From the NCBI RefSeq assembly GCF_000814025.1, contig NZ_JWLL01000009.1, positions 173,852-237,851 on the forward strand: 64,000 nt of DNA. The letters run 5' to 3'. Positions within the stretch are counted from its first letter, which is position 1; every line of letters starts with the position of its first letter. The position numbers and the translations under genes are program-made. The stretch comes from Tateyamaria sp. ANG-S1. Lineage in GTDB: Bacteria > Pseudomonadota > Alphaproteobacteria > Rhodobacterales > Rhodobacteraceae. Under the pieces are notes generated by a model. It ran no database searches and was not told the origin of the DNA. It saw only the letters and a list, made by a program, of their open reading frames with translations. Of the stretch, positions 7,895-15,414 are shown piece after piece.

Positions 7895-9697
7895 TCAGTC
7901 CTTCTTGTCCAATAGGTTGATTCTTCCTGTCTTGCCGTCGATCTCCACCATTTCGCTGGGTTGAAACCTGGTCATCGCGTCCGGTACACCAATCACTGCG
8001 GGCTTGCCGAACTCACGGCACAGGATCGCGGCATGGGACAGCACGCCCCCGTACTCACAGATTACGCCTCCAATGCCCGACAGGCTGACGCACCAGGACG
8101 GCGGCAAAATACTGCAAACGACTATAGCGCCTTCGGGCGCGTGGCTGAGATCTTCAGCACACGTGGCAAAGTAAAGCGGCCCGCGCACAACACCAATCGA
8201 AGCTCCTTGTCCGCAGATCGTGCCCCCGCGTTCTGAAACTTGTCTCGCCGCAGCGACATTTTTATCTGTGATACCGAACAGGCAGATCAGTATGGGGTCG
8301 CTGATATGATCCGGTACGTCGCCGAGGAAGCGTTCCGGCGGACGCGCTGCCTCGTAGCGCGCCATTGCGCTGCGAGCGCGATCCAGTCGGTCTGTCCAGT
8401 ATTGCGGCCGAGCACTTTTCGTTCCAGCCGCCCAATCAGCAGCTACTTCATACAGCATTTCACCTAGAGACCAACGATCCAATAGAACGATATCATCAAC
8501 CGAATCCAACCATCCCAAATCGTGCAAGACCCTCCCCAAGGCCCGCAGACGTCGCCAAAACACAGCCTGAAAACGATGCTCAATGTATAGGTTGTGGTTC
8601 TCCAGATACGGCGTCACCCGCCGCGCGCGATCATAGGCGGCCTCAAAGCGCGTTCGCATCTCTGAATTGTCGATCAGCGAAAGGCTGCGCGACAAGATCT
8701 CTGCCGGGTCAGGTTCCTGTTTGTCTAACTTTGGCCCCCGGCGAAGCGCGTCCTTTATTCGGTCCAGAATGATCGACGGGTGGTCATTCCAGACCTTGTC
8801 GAAATACGAAAAGCCGATGCCGTCAGAATAGTCGAACCAATCCGCCCGCGCTGCATCAAGCTCGGCGCACCAAAGGCCGGTGTTCCGGTCTTCCTCACCG
8901 CGGACGGCAATCGCCTCAAGGCTTTCCGCTTTCAGCACCTTATCAACAAGCTCCAAGCGCTCCGCCAAACGCGCAAGAGCGTCGATTTGCCGTTGCGGCT
9001 CGTAAAGCTCCAGATCTCCACAACGGAGCAACGTATTGACTGTGGCTGGATCGGCCGACGGAAACGCTTGCTCAAACACTTCGGAAAACTGCAACAACGC
9101 TAGATAGCCGATGTTGAGCAATTCGAAATGGTACTGGTATGCTTGGAACAGCCCCTCCACTAACTTGGACAGAAATTGGCAAAGATCGTGTCCTGACGAT
9201 AGGCCACCTCCATCAAGTGCCCGGCCCTCATTTTCCAAGTCGTCAAGCCTTGGCAACGGTAAATGATTGAGCGACGCAATGAGGCTATTCACTTTCAGGC
9301 GCCAGTTGCTCTCGTAGTCCTCAAAACGCTCAAACATATGCGCGGTGCGTTTTTCGAAAACGGGTGCCCGCCGGTCAGCTTCTGCCGCATGCGGCGGCGC
9401 GACCGGTGAGAAATAGACGCGCCCGTGGTGCACGCGGATGTCGAGGCCGTTGGACATAGGAAAGGCCAGCATCCGTGTATTGACCTGCCCCAGACCAAGT
9501 TTGATCGCCTCCGGCACGATTGCTTCGAATGGGTAGATGGGACGAGGGTGATGTACATCTTCGCGGAACCAAAAGACGTCCGCATCAATACCTTCGAGAT
9601 CGAGATTCAGATGTCGTGTGTATACGTCGTCAAATGACCGCGACCACGTCCCGGAGCTTTGTGAGGTGAAGATCGCATTTTTGTTTGTCTGAGCCAT
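7895..9697 (-). CDS. Phosphohistidine-domain protein (split dikinase, part 2)
   Basis: The 600-aa protein has a long N-terminal region without recognised motifs, which begins near residue 1 with segments typical of the substrate-binding part of PEP-utilising enzymes. Its C-terminus is a swivelling phosphohistidine domain: GGVICEYGGVLSHAAILCRE with FGKPAVIG, catalytic His near residue 555. The ATP-binding partner is the next gene. I chose the ATG at 9697, which has ggtgagg just before it; an in-frame ATG at 9715 is possible. It is the first gene of the minus-strand operon and is divergent from the peptide gene at 9897. It probably phosphorylates a hydroxyl group. The substrate is unknown. Confidence 0.8.
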   Translation of the reverse strand: MAQTNKNAIFTSQSSGTWSRSFDDVYTRHLNLDLEGIDADVFWFREDVHHPRPIYPFEAIVPEAIKLGLGQVNTRMLAFPMSNGLDIRVHHGRVYFSPVAPPHAAEADRRAPVFEKRTAHMFERFEDYESNWRLKVNSLIASLNHLPLPRLDDLENEGRALDGGGLSSGHDLCQFLSKLVEGLFQAYQYHFELLNIGYLALLQFSEVFEQAFPSADPATVNTLLRCGDLELYEPQRQIDALARLAERLELVDKVLKAESLEAIAVRGEEDRNTGLWCAELDAARADWFDYSDGIGFSYFDKVWNDHPSIILDRIKDALRRGPKLDKQEPDPAEILSRSLSLIDNSEMRTRFEAAYDRARRVTPYLENHNLYIEHRFQAVFWRRLRALGRVLHDLGWLDSVDDIVLLDRWSLGEMLYEVAADWAAGTKSARPQYWTDRLDRARSAMARYEAARPPERFLGDVPDHISDPILICLFGITDKNVAAARQVSERGGTICGQGASIGVVRGPLYFATCAEDLSHAPEGAIVVCSILPPSWCVSLSGIGGVICEYGGVLSHAAILCREFGKPAVIGVPDAMTRFQPSEMVEIDGKTGRINLLDKKD

Positions 9698-9896
9698 GGC
9701 CTCACCATGGCGCATCCCATCTGGTAGCGGATTGGCAATAGTGCTGCGGCTGCAAAATCGGCGTCAGATCGCGCATCGTTGAATTGCGCGTTGGCCGATA
9801 ACTGCGCATTGGGTGGCCCTCGGGACAAGCCTAGTGACAGCCGAAAACCTAGCCCGTTCTCTGACTGAGAAACCGAAATTGCAAAAGGATGAAAAA

Positions 9897-10100
9897 ATGA
9901 AACAAACCAGTTTTGTAGCGGTCGGCCTTGGGCTTGTCGCGGGAGGTCTGACGTATGCTGACACGGCGCCATTGCAGTCGTTGTCCACGGTTGACATCGC
10001 ACCGGATGCGTCTTCTGAAGCACCACTTCTGAAAACCGAGGAACGCATCTATATCGTTGCTTCTGCCTCCTCCTCCTCTTCTTCCTCGTCGTTCGCATAG
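9897..10100 (+). CDS. Small peptide with N-terminal export-like segment and poly-serine tail (candidate RiPP precursor)
   Basis: This 67-aa peptide starts at an ATG 6 bases after aaaagga. Residues 2-21 (KQTSFVAVGLGLVAGGLTYA) look like a short signal sequence with cleavage possible after TYA. Residues 22-55 are acidic and Pro/Ala-rich. The C-terminus is YIVASA, then eight serines, then FA. The eight serine codons are tcc, tcc, tcc, tct, tct, tcc, tcg and tcg. This mixed use argues for selection on the amino acids rather than simple slippage. It lies between two divergent sets of modifying enzymes (HprK-like kinase, split dikinase, GT8, methyltransferase; nucleotidyltransferase). I do not know a named family for it. 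Confidence 0.7.
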   Translation: MKQTSFVAVGLGLVAGGLTYADTAPLQSLSTVDIAPDASSEAPLLKTEERIYIVASASSSSSSSSFA

Positions 10101-10123
10101 CTTGCATCTGGCAAAAAAGTGTC

Positions 10124-10152
10124 GGGCCTGGATTGGCCCGACGCACTGTTTG
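10124..10152 (+). terminator. Hairpin between the peptide gene and the nucleotidyltransferase gene
   Basis: A tcgggcc / ggcccga stem with a 6-nt loop lies 24 bases after the peptide stop and is extended imperfectly by agtg/cact. No T-run follows. It could be an attenuator or mRNA-stabilising hairpin that makes peptide transcripts more abundant than the downstream enzyme transcript. Confidence 0.4.
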
Positions 10153-10172
10153 ACCCGCTTGGGGACTACACA

Positions 10173-11165
10173 ATGGCTCCGCTTTCTCCTCACCTCCCGC
10201 TCGCCCTAGAGGCCCTCGGCAGCTGGGCAACCGGCAAAACGCATATCGTCGAACTCACGGCGTCTGAGCGCGAGGCGATGGCGCGGTGGCGGATAGAGAC
10301 CGCATTTGAGGATTTGTCAGCTCCGACAGTGTTTCAAACGCTCTATCGAGAGGTTTTTCAACGTCAGAAAAAGGCGATCGAAGCCGTGCGTGATGATTTG
10401 GCGTATTTGGATGTCGCCTCGCGTTACTACAAGGGTGCCGCAGTCATACAGACTGTCCTGAAGGGAGAACCCTTCAGCGTCATGCGCGACATCGATATTC
10501 TGGTTCCACCTGAGCGGGCTTCACTGGCGCGCGCACTGCTCCTGCGTCATGGCTTTGAACAATCGGATTTCGACATAACAAGCAAAAACCTGCGTTCCAC
10601 TGAGCCGGCCCGTATTGCTGCTTACGAAAGCGGGAGCTACGAGCTATATGCGTTCTCGAAGATTGAGCGCTTCAAAGCTCCGCCGGAGCTGGTTCGATGC
10701 CCCGATCTATGGCAACGGGCCCCAATCTGGCTCGACAATGACGAGGTGGTCCTTTTGATCACCGTTGACGTCCACCTAAGAGCAGCGAACGATATTCCGG
10801 TAGAACCTCTCTGGACGGGCTCTCCTGATCGACCCTTTGTCGATCCATCTGTGGAAGCTTGGCTCTTGGCAACGCGCTATTATCTCGATTTGGTCCGCCA
10901 GCAGCCTCGCCCCGTGCTGCGGGATCTTTTCTATCTTGCACGCTTGTTTCCAAAGGCGGACCTTAGTCGCTGCTTGGACTTGGCGACACGCTACGAGACG
11001 CTACCGGCACTTTTCTACACCTACGAAACGCTTCGCCAGTTTGGCATGCCGGGCGCTCCTATGGATGAACGTTGTCTGACCCTTGGAGATCGGCGAAATG
11101 ACTTTGGTTGGCAGTATGGTCGTCTGTGCGGGCGGCTGGATGGCCCGCCCGCCTTTGTCGCCTGA
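10173..11165 (+). CDS. Nucleotidyltransferase, NTP_transf_5-like
   Basis: The 330-aa protein has the core YYKGAAVIQTVLKG (residues 85-98), then RDIDILVPP (105-113), the paired Asp of the nucleotidyltransferase fold. The layout matches the uncharacterised nucleotidyltransferase family found next to HprK-like kinases in peptide clusters, where a relative (pseudomycoidin cluster) adds sugar units to a phosphorylated serine. I chose the ATG at 10173 (ggggac upstream) over a GTG at 10119 that would lie inside the hairpin. It follows the peptide gene on the same strand and is 15 bases before the exonuclease gene. A role in decorating the peptide is inferred. Confidence 0.75.
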   Translation: MAPLSPHLPLALEALGSWATGKTHIVELTASEREAMARWRIETAFEDLSAPTVFQTLYREVFQRQKKAIEAVRDDLAYLDVASRYYKGAAVIQTVLKGEPFSVMRDIDILVPPERASLARALLLRHGFEQSDFDITSKNLRSTEPARIAAYESGSYELYAFSKIERFKAPPELVRCPDLWQRAPIWLDNDEVVLLITVDVHLRAANDIPVEPLWTGSPDRPFVDPSVEAWLLATRYYLDLVRQQPRPVLRDLFYLARLFPKADLSRCLDLATRYETLPALFYTYETLRQFGMPGAPMDERCLTLGDRRNDFGWQYGRLCGRLDGPPAFVA

Positions 11166-11180
11166 GGCGAAGCAAACGGT

Positions 11181-11774
11181 ATGACACAAACCTTCTATGT
11201 AGTTGTCGACATCGAGACGGATGGCCCGGAACCCGGGACACACGCCATGCGGAACCTTTCGGCTGTCGCGACGGATGACGCTGGTTTCGAAGTAAGTTCT
11301 CTCTCATTGAATCTCATTCCGCCGGACCACACTTTGCCAGACCAAGGAACGTTGGAATGGTGGCAGACTGAGCAGTCGGAAATCTGGGAACAGATCACAG
11401 CAGACCCGATATCTGCCAAAACTGGAATGGAGCGGTTTGAACGCTTTGTACGAGATCTGGATGGCCGGCGGCTATTCGTAGGGCACCCGCTGGCTTTTGA
11501 TGGGCATTGGGTCAGCCACTATATGGAGCAATACCTGGGACAGGGTCTGATGGCGTTTCCGGGGACGGATGATCCGCTGTTTTTTGGTGCGGGTATTGAT
11601 CTTCCGTCTTTTGTGTCGGGTGCGCTAAACATCGACTACGGATTGTGTCGGCATGGGCGCTACCCGCCTGAGGTTTCCACTGAGCTTCCGCACACACATC
11701 ATGGGCTGGATGACGCCCGCGGCCACGCAGACGTCCTGCGCAAAACCATCGGGATCCTGAGGCATAGAGGGTGA
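11181..11774 (+). CDS. DEDDh 3'-5' exonuclease-like protein (DnaQ fold)
   Basis: The 197-aa protein begins YVVVDIETDG (residues 6-15), the ExoI motif with catalytic Asp and Glu. A middle VGHPLAFDGHW supplies the ExoII Asp, and HHGLDDARGHADVL near the C-terminus supplies the His and Asp of ExoIII. It is therefore likely to be catalytically intact. The ribosome site is gaggcgaag. It follows the nucleotidyltransferase by 15 bases and overlaps the next gene by four bases (GTGA), so it is translationally coupled to a palm-like protein. It could process RNA or DNA. Whether it belongs to the peptide system or to a separate two-gene module is open. Confidence 0.8.
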   Translation: MTQTFYVVVDIETDGPEPGTHAMRNLSAVATDDAGFEVSSLSLNLIPPDHTLPDQGTLEWWQTEQSEIWEQITADPISAKTGMERFERFVRDLDGRRLFVGHPLAFDGHWVSHYMEQYLGQGLMAFPGTDDPLFFGAGIDLPSFVSGALNIDYGLCRHGRYPPEVSTELPHTHHGLDDARGHADVLRKTIGILRHRG

Positions 11775-12904
11775 GCCTGCGCACACAAGTGGGAAGGTTG
11801 GCCGAGGCGGTATCGGCGCATTTGGAACGCCCTGTTTCCGAAAAGATGCTAGCGCGAGCCCTCAAACAACTCGGCATCTCTTCATGCACGCTTCTATGGG
11901 AAGCAGACCTTGCTACAACCTGTGGTCCCCACAATGCGACTTCAGAGAGCGTCCTTGATCTCCCTAAAGTGACACGGTCGATGATCGCAGGTGAGATCAT
12001 TCCGGCTTCAATAGCAGTGGCTCTCTGCTCCGCGTTGGTAGAGCTTGAAAATAGTCCGGCAACTGTCGCCATGTGCTCGCTAAAAGGGCTACGCGGTGTC
12101 CTGCACCCCGAACAGGATGAAACGGCGACAATTGGCAGAGCGCTTTTCAGGTATCGCCAAGCCGCCGGCCTGACCGAAGCGGCGCTACATACGGCGCGGG
12201 AGGCGGCGAGTATCGGCACTCATCGGATACTCTTTCTTGGCATGGGCCGTTTCGACTTAGTCGTCACCGAAAAAGAGGCATATGCTTGTAGGAACGCCTT
12301 GGCGTTATGGCCACCGGCGGAGATGATCGCAGCCCAGATGTATTGGAGACCGCCTGAGATGGATCGCACACGTCTGTGCCGCGACCCGCGCAACGCCGAG
12401 GCACGGTTGCACAAGATAAGGGATCGCAGTTACTTTGCGACCACAGCGCCCTCCAGCATCAATCTCACAGATCATTGCCTGCCACAGTCCCAATGGCTTA
12501 CAGGCGCAGCGTTGGATGGCCAGCTGCATGTACGCGACGAGACCGGTCTAGCGCGCGGGCGCTTGGACATTCGGGGGTGCAGTGCCTTTCTCCGCGGGTG
12601 CGGCCCAAAGTTAGCAACTATGCAAACCCGCGGCGCTCTACTTTCCGCGTTTTTCCGGCAGCGGATTCCGAGAATCTGTGAAGATTGGCCAGACATAGCA
12701 GTTCTGTTCAGCGGCACAGACGATGCTATTCTGGAAGGACCATCGTGTGACCTTCAGGCTTGTCTGTCAAAGATTTCAAGCGCGGCAAGATCTATATTTG
12801 GGATTGAAGCGCATTATTCAGTGGCGCCGATACGGCCAGGCTATCCAGCGGAGACAGCTCGCGCCGTAGCCAAGGACGCCCGAAATCACGCGCCTTCTGG
12901 CTAA
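11771..12904 (+). CDS. Unknown protein with a C-terminal Cas10/GGDEF-like palm domain
   Basis: This 377-aa protein starts at GTG, overlapping the exonuclease stop. I recognise no family over residues 1-255. The C-terminal third resembles a nucleotidyl-cyclase palm: RLDIRGCSAFL (264-274), a helix QTRGALLSAFFRQRI, then IAVLFSGTDDAILEGP (309-324) and SVAPIRPGYPAETARAVAKDA (350-370). In Cas10 and GGDEF proteins the equivalent hairpin is GGDD or GGDEF followed by a conserved Tyr-Pro and Ala-rich helix. Here the hairpin is Gly-Thr-Asp-Asp, and the upstream metal Asp is followed by Ile-Arg. It may be degenerate or a variant cyclase. The assignment is from motif likeness only. Confidence 0.55.
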   Translation: MSLRTQVGRLAEAVSAHLERPVSEKMLARALKQLGISSCTLLWEADLATTCGPHNATSESVLDLPKVTRSMIAGEIIPASIAVALCSALVELENSPATVAMCSLKGLRGVLHPEQDETATIGRALFRYRQAAGLTEAALHTAREAASIGTHRILFLGMGRFDLVVTEKEAYACRNALALWPPAEMIAAQMYWRPPEMDRTRLCRDPRNAEARLHKIRDRSYFATTAPSSINLTDHCLPQSQWLTGAALDGQLHVRDETGLARGRLDIRGCSAFLRGCGPKLATMQTRGALLSAFFRQRIPRICEDWPDIAVLFSGTDDAILEGPSCDLQACLSKISSAARSIFGIEAHYSVAPIRPGYPAETARAVAKDARNHAPSG

Positions 12905-13047
12905 CTAGAAATGACAATAGACAGCGTACTTGCGTTCTTTTTAGCCCAATTCCTTGCAAGTCTTGGGCTCCTGCGCTGACGGTTCAAGGCGTAATCTGGA
13001 TCGGGTCATTCATGGGGTTACGATCTGAACAGATGAAGGAGAATTTG

Positions 13048-13390
13048 CGGATGTCTCGAACGCAGGCGGTTCGGGATTGGATTGGAGCCGTTGGCGCTAA
13101 GACGGCTTACATCGAACGAGGTAGCCCTTGGGAGAACGGACATGTCGAGAGCTTTAACGCGCGGTTCCGCGACGAACTGTTGAACAGAGAAATCTTCTAC
13201 TCGCTCAGAGAAGCGCAGATCATCATTGAAGCATGGAGAAAACACTACAACACCAAGCGGCCACACAGTGCCCTAGGATACCGGCCGCCAGCACCCGAAA
13301 CCATCGTCCACATGGACCCAAGGCCAGTCATGCACTAACAATCAAACCGGACCAGTCAGATCAGGCTCCCCACGGCTGCACCAACGACTG
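13048..13390 (+). mobile_element. 3' remnant of an IS3-family insertion sequence (orfB C-terminus)
   Basis: From about 13060 to 13338 the frame encodes the C-terminal part of an IS3-type DDE transposase: QAVRDWIGAVGAKTAYIERG, SPWENGHVESFNARFRDELL, then HYNTKRPHSALGYRPPAP. The catalytic Glu of the DDE triad is in HVESFN; the two Asp residues are missing. Upstream of Gln-Ala-Val-Arg the family likeness stops abruptly, so the element lost most of orfA/orfB by deletion. An ATG at 13012 opens the frame but the fused N-terminus is not transposase. Terminal repeats are not clear. Confidence 0.8.
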
Positions 13391-13418
13391 CATTGGTTCA
13401 AACTTCACCCTATTCGCC

Positions 13419-13664
13419 TTATCCAGCACCACTCAAGTTAAGGACGGCATACACGCATAGCAGGGTAAAATACACGGGCAGCAATACGAGATATAGGCGT
13501 CCCATGAACCTAATGAACGATGAAGAGTTGAGCTGTTCTTCGCTGTTACGTGAGAACAGCGCCATCGTCCGCCCTGTTAACAGGCAAAAAACGACTATGA
13601 TCGTTACGGGCACAAATCCCGCTACTAAAGCTCCCAGCAAAATGACGCTTTGGTATTCGTTCAT
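13419..13664 (-). CDS. Small membrane protein, unknown function
   Basis: The 81-aa protein has two predicted membrane helices, SVILLGALVAGFVPVTIIVV at the start and YLVLLPVYFTLLCVYAVLNL at the end, joined by a polar loop. The ATG at 13664 overlaps the stop of the preceding gene by four bases (ATGA), which argues that it is a real, coupled gene. It is the last of three small minus-strand genes. I recognise no family. The sequence is less GC-rich than the core genes. Confidence 0.5.
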   Translation of the reverse strand: MNEYQSVILLGALVAGFVPVTIIVVFCLLTGRTMALFSRNSEEQLNSSSFIRFMGRLYLVLLPVYFTLLCVYAVLNLSGAG

Positions 13665-13885
13665 CTGCAAACCTGCACAAGCTCAAATATCCATGAAAAG
13701 ATCAGCATTAAGCTGAGTCTGGTCGATGTCGCAGCATTTCGCAATGTGGGCTCATTAGGTAGGTTCGCAGCTTGAAGCACCTGTGCCGGCTTCGCGACGG
13801 CGCTGCAATTGAGCATAGCACCGGTAGGTGGGGCGGTTGCGGCCTCGGCATCATCAGTATGACTTTCAACGGACAACTCTTTCAT
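13661..13885 (-). CDS. Small hypothetical protein
   Basis: A 74-aa open frame coupled to the downstream membrane protein by an ATGA overlap and overlapping the 3' end of the upstream gene by 20 bases. The N-terminal half is polar and Ala/Thr-rich. The C-terminal segment STRLSLMLIFSWIFELVQVC may be a membrane helix. There is no clear ribosome site at its ATG. It is supported mainly by its position between two better candidates. Confidence 0.35.
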   Translation of the reverse strand: MKELSVESHTDDAEAATAPPTGAMLNCSAVAKPAQVLQAANLPNEPTLRNAATSTRLSLMLIFSWIFELVQVCR

Positions 13886-14258
13886 AAACAGACAGGCATG
13901 CAGAGCAAAAGCTATCCTCCATGCAAGTAGGAATTGGCTCGTATCCCTGACTAGAGTCCGCCCACTGGATCATAACGTCAGACACTGACGGACGTGCTGG
14001 GTCATAGTTACATTCTTGGTTAGAAAAACCTGTATACATCCCGCAATCACGGGGCACGCTGTACCAAAGCGTTTCCGCTCGGACGTTCATAAAATTGACG
14101 GCGGCAGGATGACCCCCAAGCGTTTGAAGCCAGTTTGCTCTTCCTTGAAAGTGTGCCGAACAAGAAAGCGGACTGGCGTTTTCTTGCGAAGACAAATCTG
14201 ATCCCAACAGCGCGATCACCATCATAGTTGGCCAAAACAAATTTCGGGTTGGCGACAT
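13866..14258 (-). CDS. Cys-containing secreted protein, unknown function
   Basis: A 130-aa protein with an N-terminal hydrophobic stretch (LFWPTMMVIALLGSDLSSQ) that looks like a signal peptide or membrane anchor. The mature part has several cysteines (SCSAHF, RDCGMYTG, NQECNYDP, CMEDSFCSACL), consistent with a disulfide-bonded extracytoplasmic protein. It begins a three-gene minus-strand group. I recognise no family. Confidence 0.45.
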   Translation of the reverse strand: MSPTRNLFWPTMMVIALLGSDLSSQENASPLSCSAHFQGRANWLQTLGGHPAAVNFMNVRAETLWYSVPRDCGMYTGFSNQECNYDPARPSVSDVMIQWADSSQGYEPIPTCMEDSFCSACLSVYERVVR

Positions 14259-14704
14259 GCTCAGTTTGGACCTTCAATATCTCAAGGTGAATGTAGCGGA
14301 CATTCGAAGAGAGTGCAGCATTTGTCAGAGTGGGCTCGAAGCGGGCCTTGGGCTGAACGTCGATCCGGCCTAGTGTCAGGTCAACACAAAGGAGCCCTGA
14401 TCAAAGGTCCGATCTGCGGACGGAGCGCCATTTCGCTGCACATGCGCCAAGGTCTGCCTACTGAGCTCTGCAGGCGGCCATCGCCCAGTCTGCAAGATCA
14501 CAGGCCAACTAACCTCAAGCTTTTCAGGATGTAACAGCTATACTACATCAACAATCCACTGGCGTTGCCAATCGATTTTACCTTGCGCCTTGAAGGACAG
14601 CCCGGAGCTTATGTCGCGCTCAGAACGTTGTCGGTCACCAGCAGACAAAGCATTTGATGTGCCCGAAGCTTGTACCCAATCGAGTTTCAACCCGAGGAGC
14701 TAAA
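14259..14704 (+). other. Gene-free stretch upstream of the CoaD-like gene
   Basis: About 450 bases with no supported gene, RNA or repeat. The only clear element is the gaggag ribosome site at about 14694-14699 for the gene at 14705. Promoters for the CoaD-like gene and the divergent minus-strand group must lie here, but I see no convincing hexamers. Confidence 0.4.
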
Positions 14705-15244
14705 ATGGCAAGACTGAAACCAACAAAGTGCCTATACGCCGGATCGTTCGACCCCATAACGCGCGGACATTTGGACGTTGTCAGTAAGGCACTAAAAACT
14801 TTCGATATTGTTCATATTGCCATTGGCACCAACGTCAAGAAGCGTCGGATGTTCGAAATTGCAGAGAGTGTTGATTTAATAGAGAAATCACTCGTTGAAA
14901 CCTGGCCTCAGTCTGCGAGGAAGGACTCTAAGGGAGCCCTTTTGAAAGGCACGCTAGAGATTGGCGAGTTCGAAAACAAAAGCCTAATCAGGTATGCGAA
15001 CCAGATTGGCGCAACTCACATTGTGAGAGGCTTGCGGGAGGCCAGCGACTTCAATGAAGAGTTCATGCTTCACGGTGTGGCAGCGCGGATAGATCCAAGC
15101 ATTTTAACGATTCATTTCATCTGCGAGCCAGAATTCCTCCATGTCTCATCAAGTACCGCCAAAGAGCTGGATAGTATGGGGGAACCTATTGACTGGCTCG
15201 TCACACCGTCTGTGCAGGATGCTTTCGCTCGCAGGCGCAGCTAG
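14705..15244 (+). CDS. CoaD-like nucleotidylyltransferase (phosphopantetheine adenylyltransferase paralogue)
   Basis: The 179-aa protein starts at an ATG behind gaggag. It has the nucleotidylyltransferase signature GSFDPITRGH (13-22; T/HxGH motif), RGLREASDFNEEF (108-120) and the late SSSTAKEL, the conserved blocks of CoaD, which makes dephospho-CoA from phosphopantetheine and ATP. It is longer than usual (about 160-165) because of an extra segment around residues 66-92. It lies in the accessory region among low-GC genes, so it is probably a horizontally acquired second copy or one with altered specificity. Confidence 0.75.
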   Translation: MARLKPTKCLYAGSFDPITRGHLDVVSKALKTFDIVHIAIGTNVKKRRMFEIAESVDLIEKSLVETWPQSARKDSKGALLKGTLEIGEFENKSLIRYANQIGATHIVRGLREASDFNEEFMLHGVAARIDPSILTIHFICEPEFLHVSSSTAKELDSMGEPIDWLVTPSVQDAFARRRS

Positions 15245-15381
15245 TTGGCCCCCGCGTTTGTCGGACCTCGGTTAGTAGCGGTTACGACTTGGGGCCTTCC
15301 AAATGCCGACCTTCGTACATCCCGCAGCGCTGGTCGATTTGGGCTCATAGCCGACGTTTTCTGCATTGCGACATCAATTGA

Positions 15382-15414
15382 GGCGGGGCCGATGGTCCCG
15401 CCGCTTTTGTTTCT
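15382..15414 (+). terminator. Intrinsic terminator after the CoaD-like gene
   Basis: A 9-bp stem (ggcggggcc / ggtcccgcc, one G-U pair) with a gat loop is followed by gcttttgtttctt. It lies about 140 bases after the stop at 15244, on the same strand. Confidence 0.65.

Noticed and set aside
4526..11165. Lasso peptide biosynthesis cluster
   Set aside because: The HprK-like kinase and nucleotidyltransferase suggest it, but I see no B-type protease, PqqD-like leader-binding protein or asparagine-synthetase-like cyclase, and the peptide lacks a typical lasso core.
11512..12219. 235-codon minus-strand frame opposite the exonuclease and palm-like genes
   Set aside because: Low-complexity Ser/Arg-rich antisense; the plus-strand genes have motifs, coupled starts and a ribosome site.
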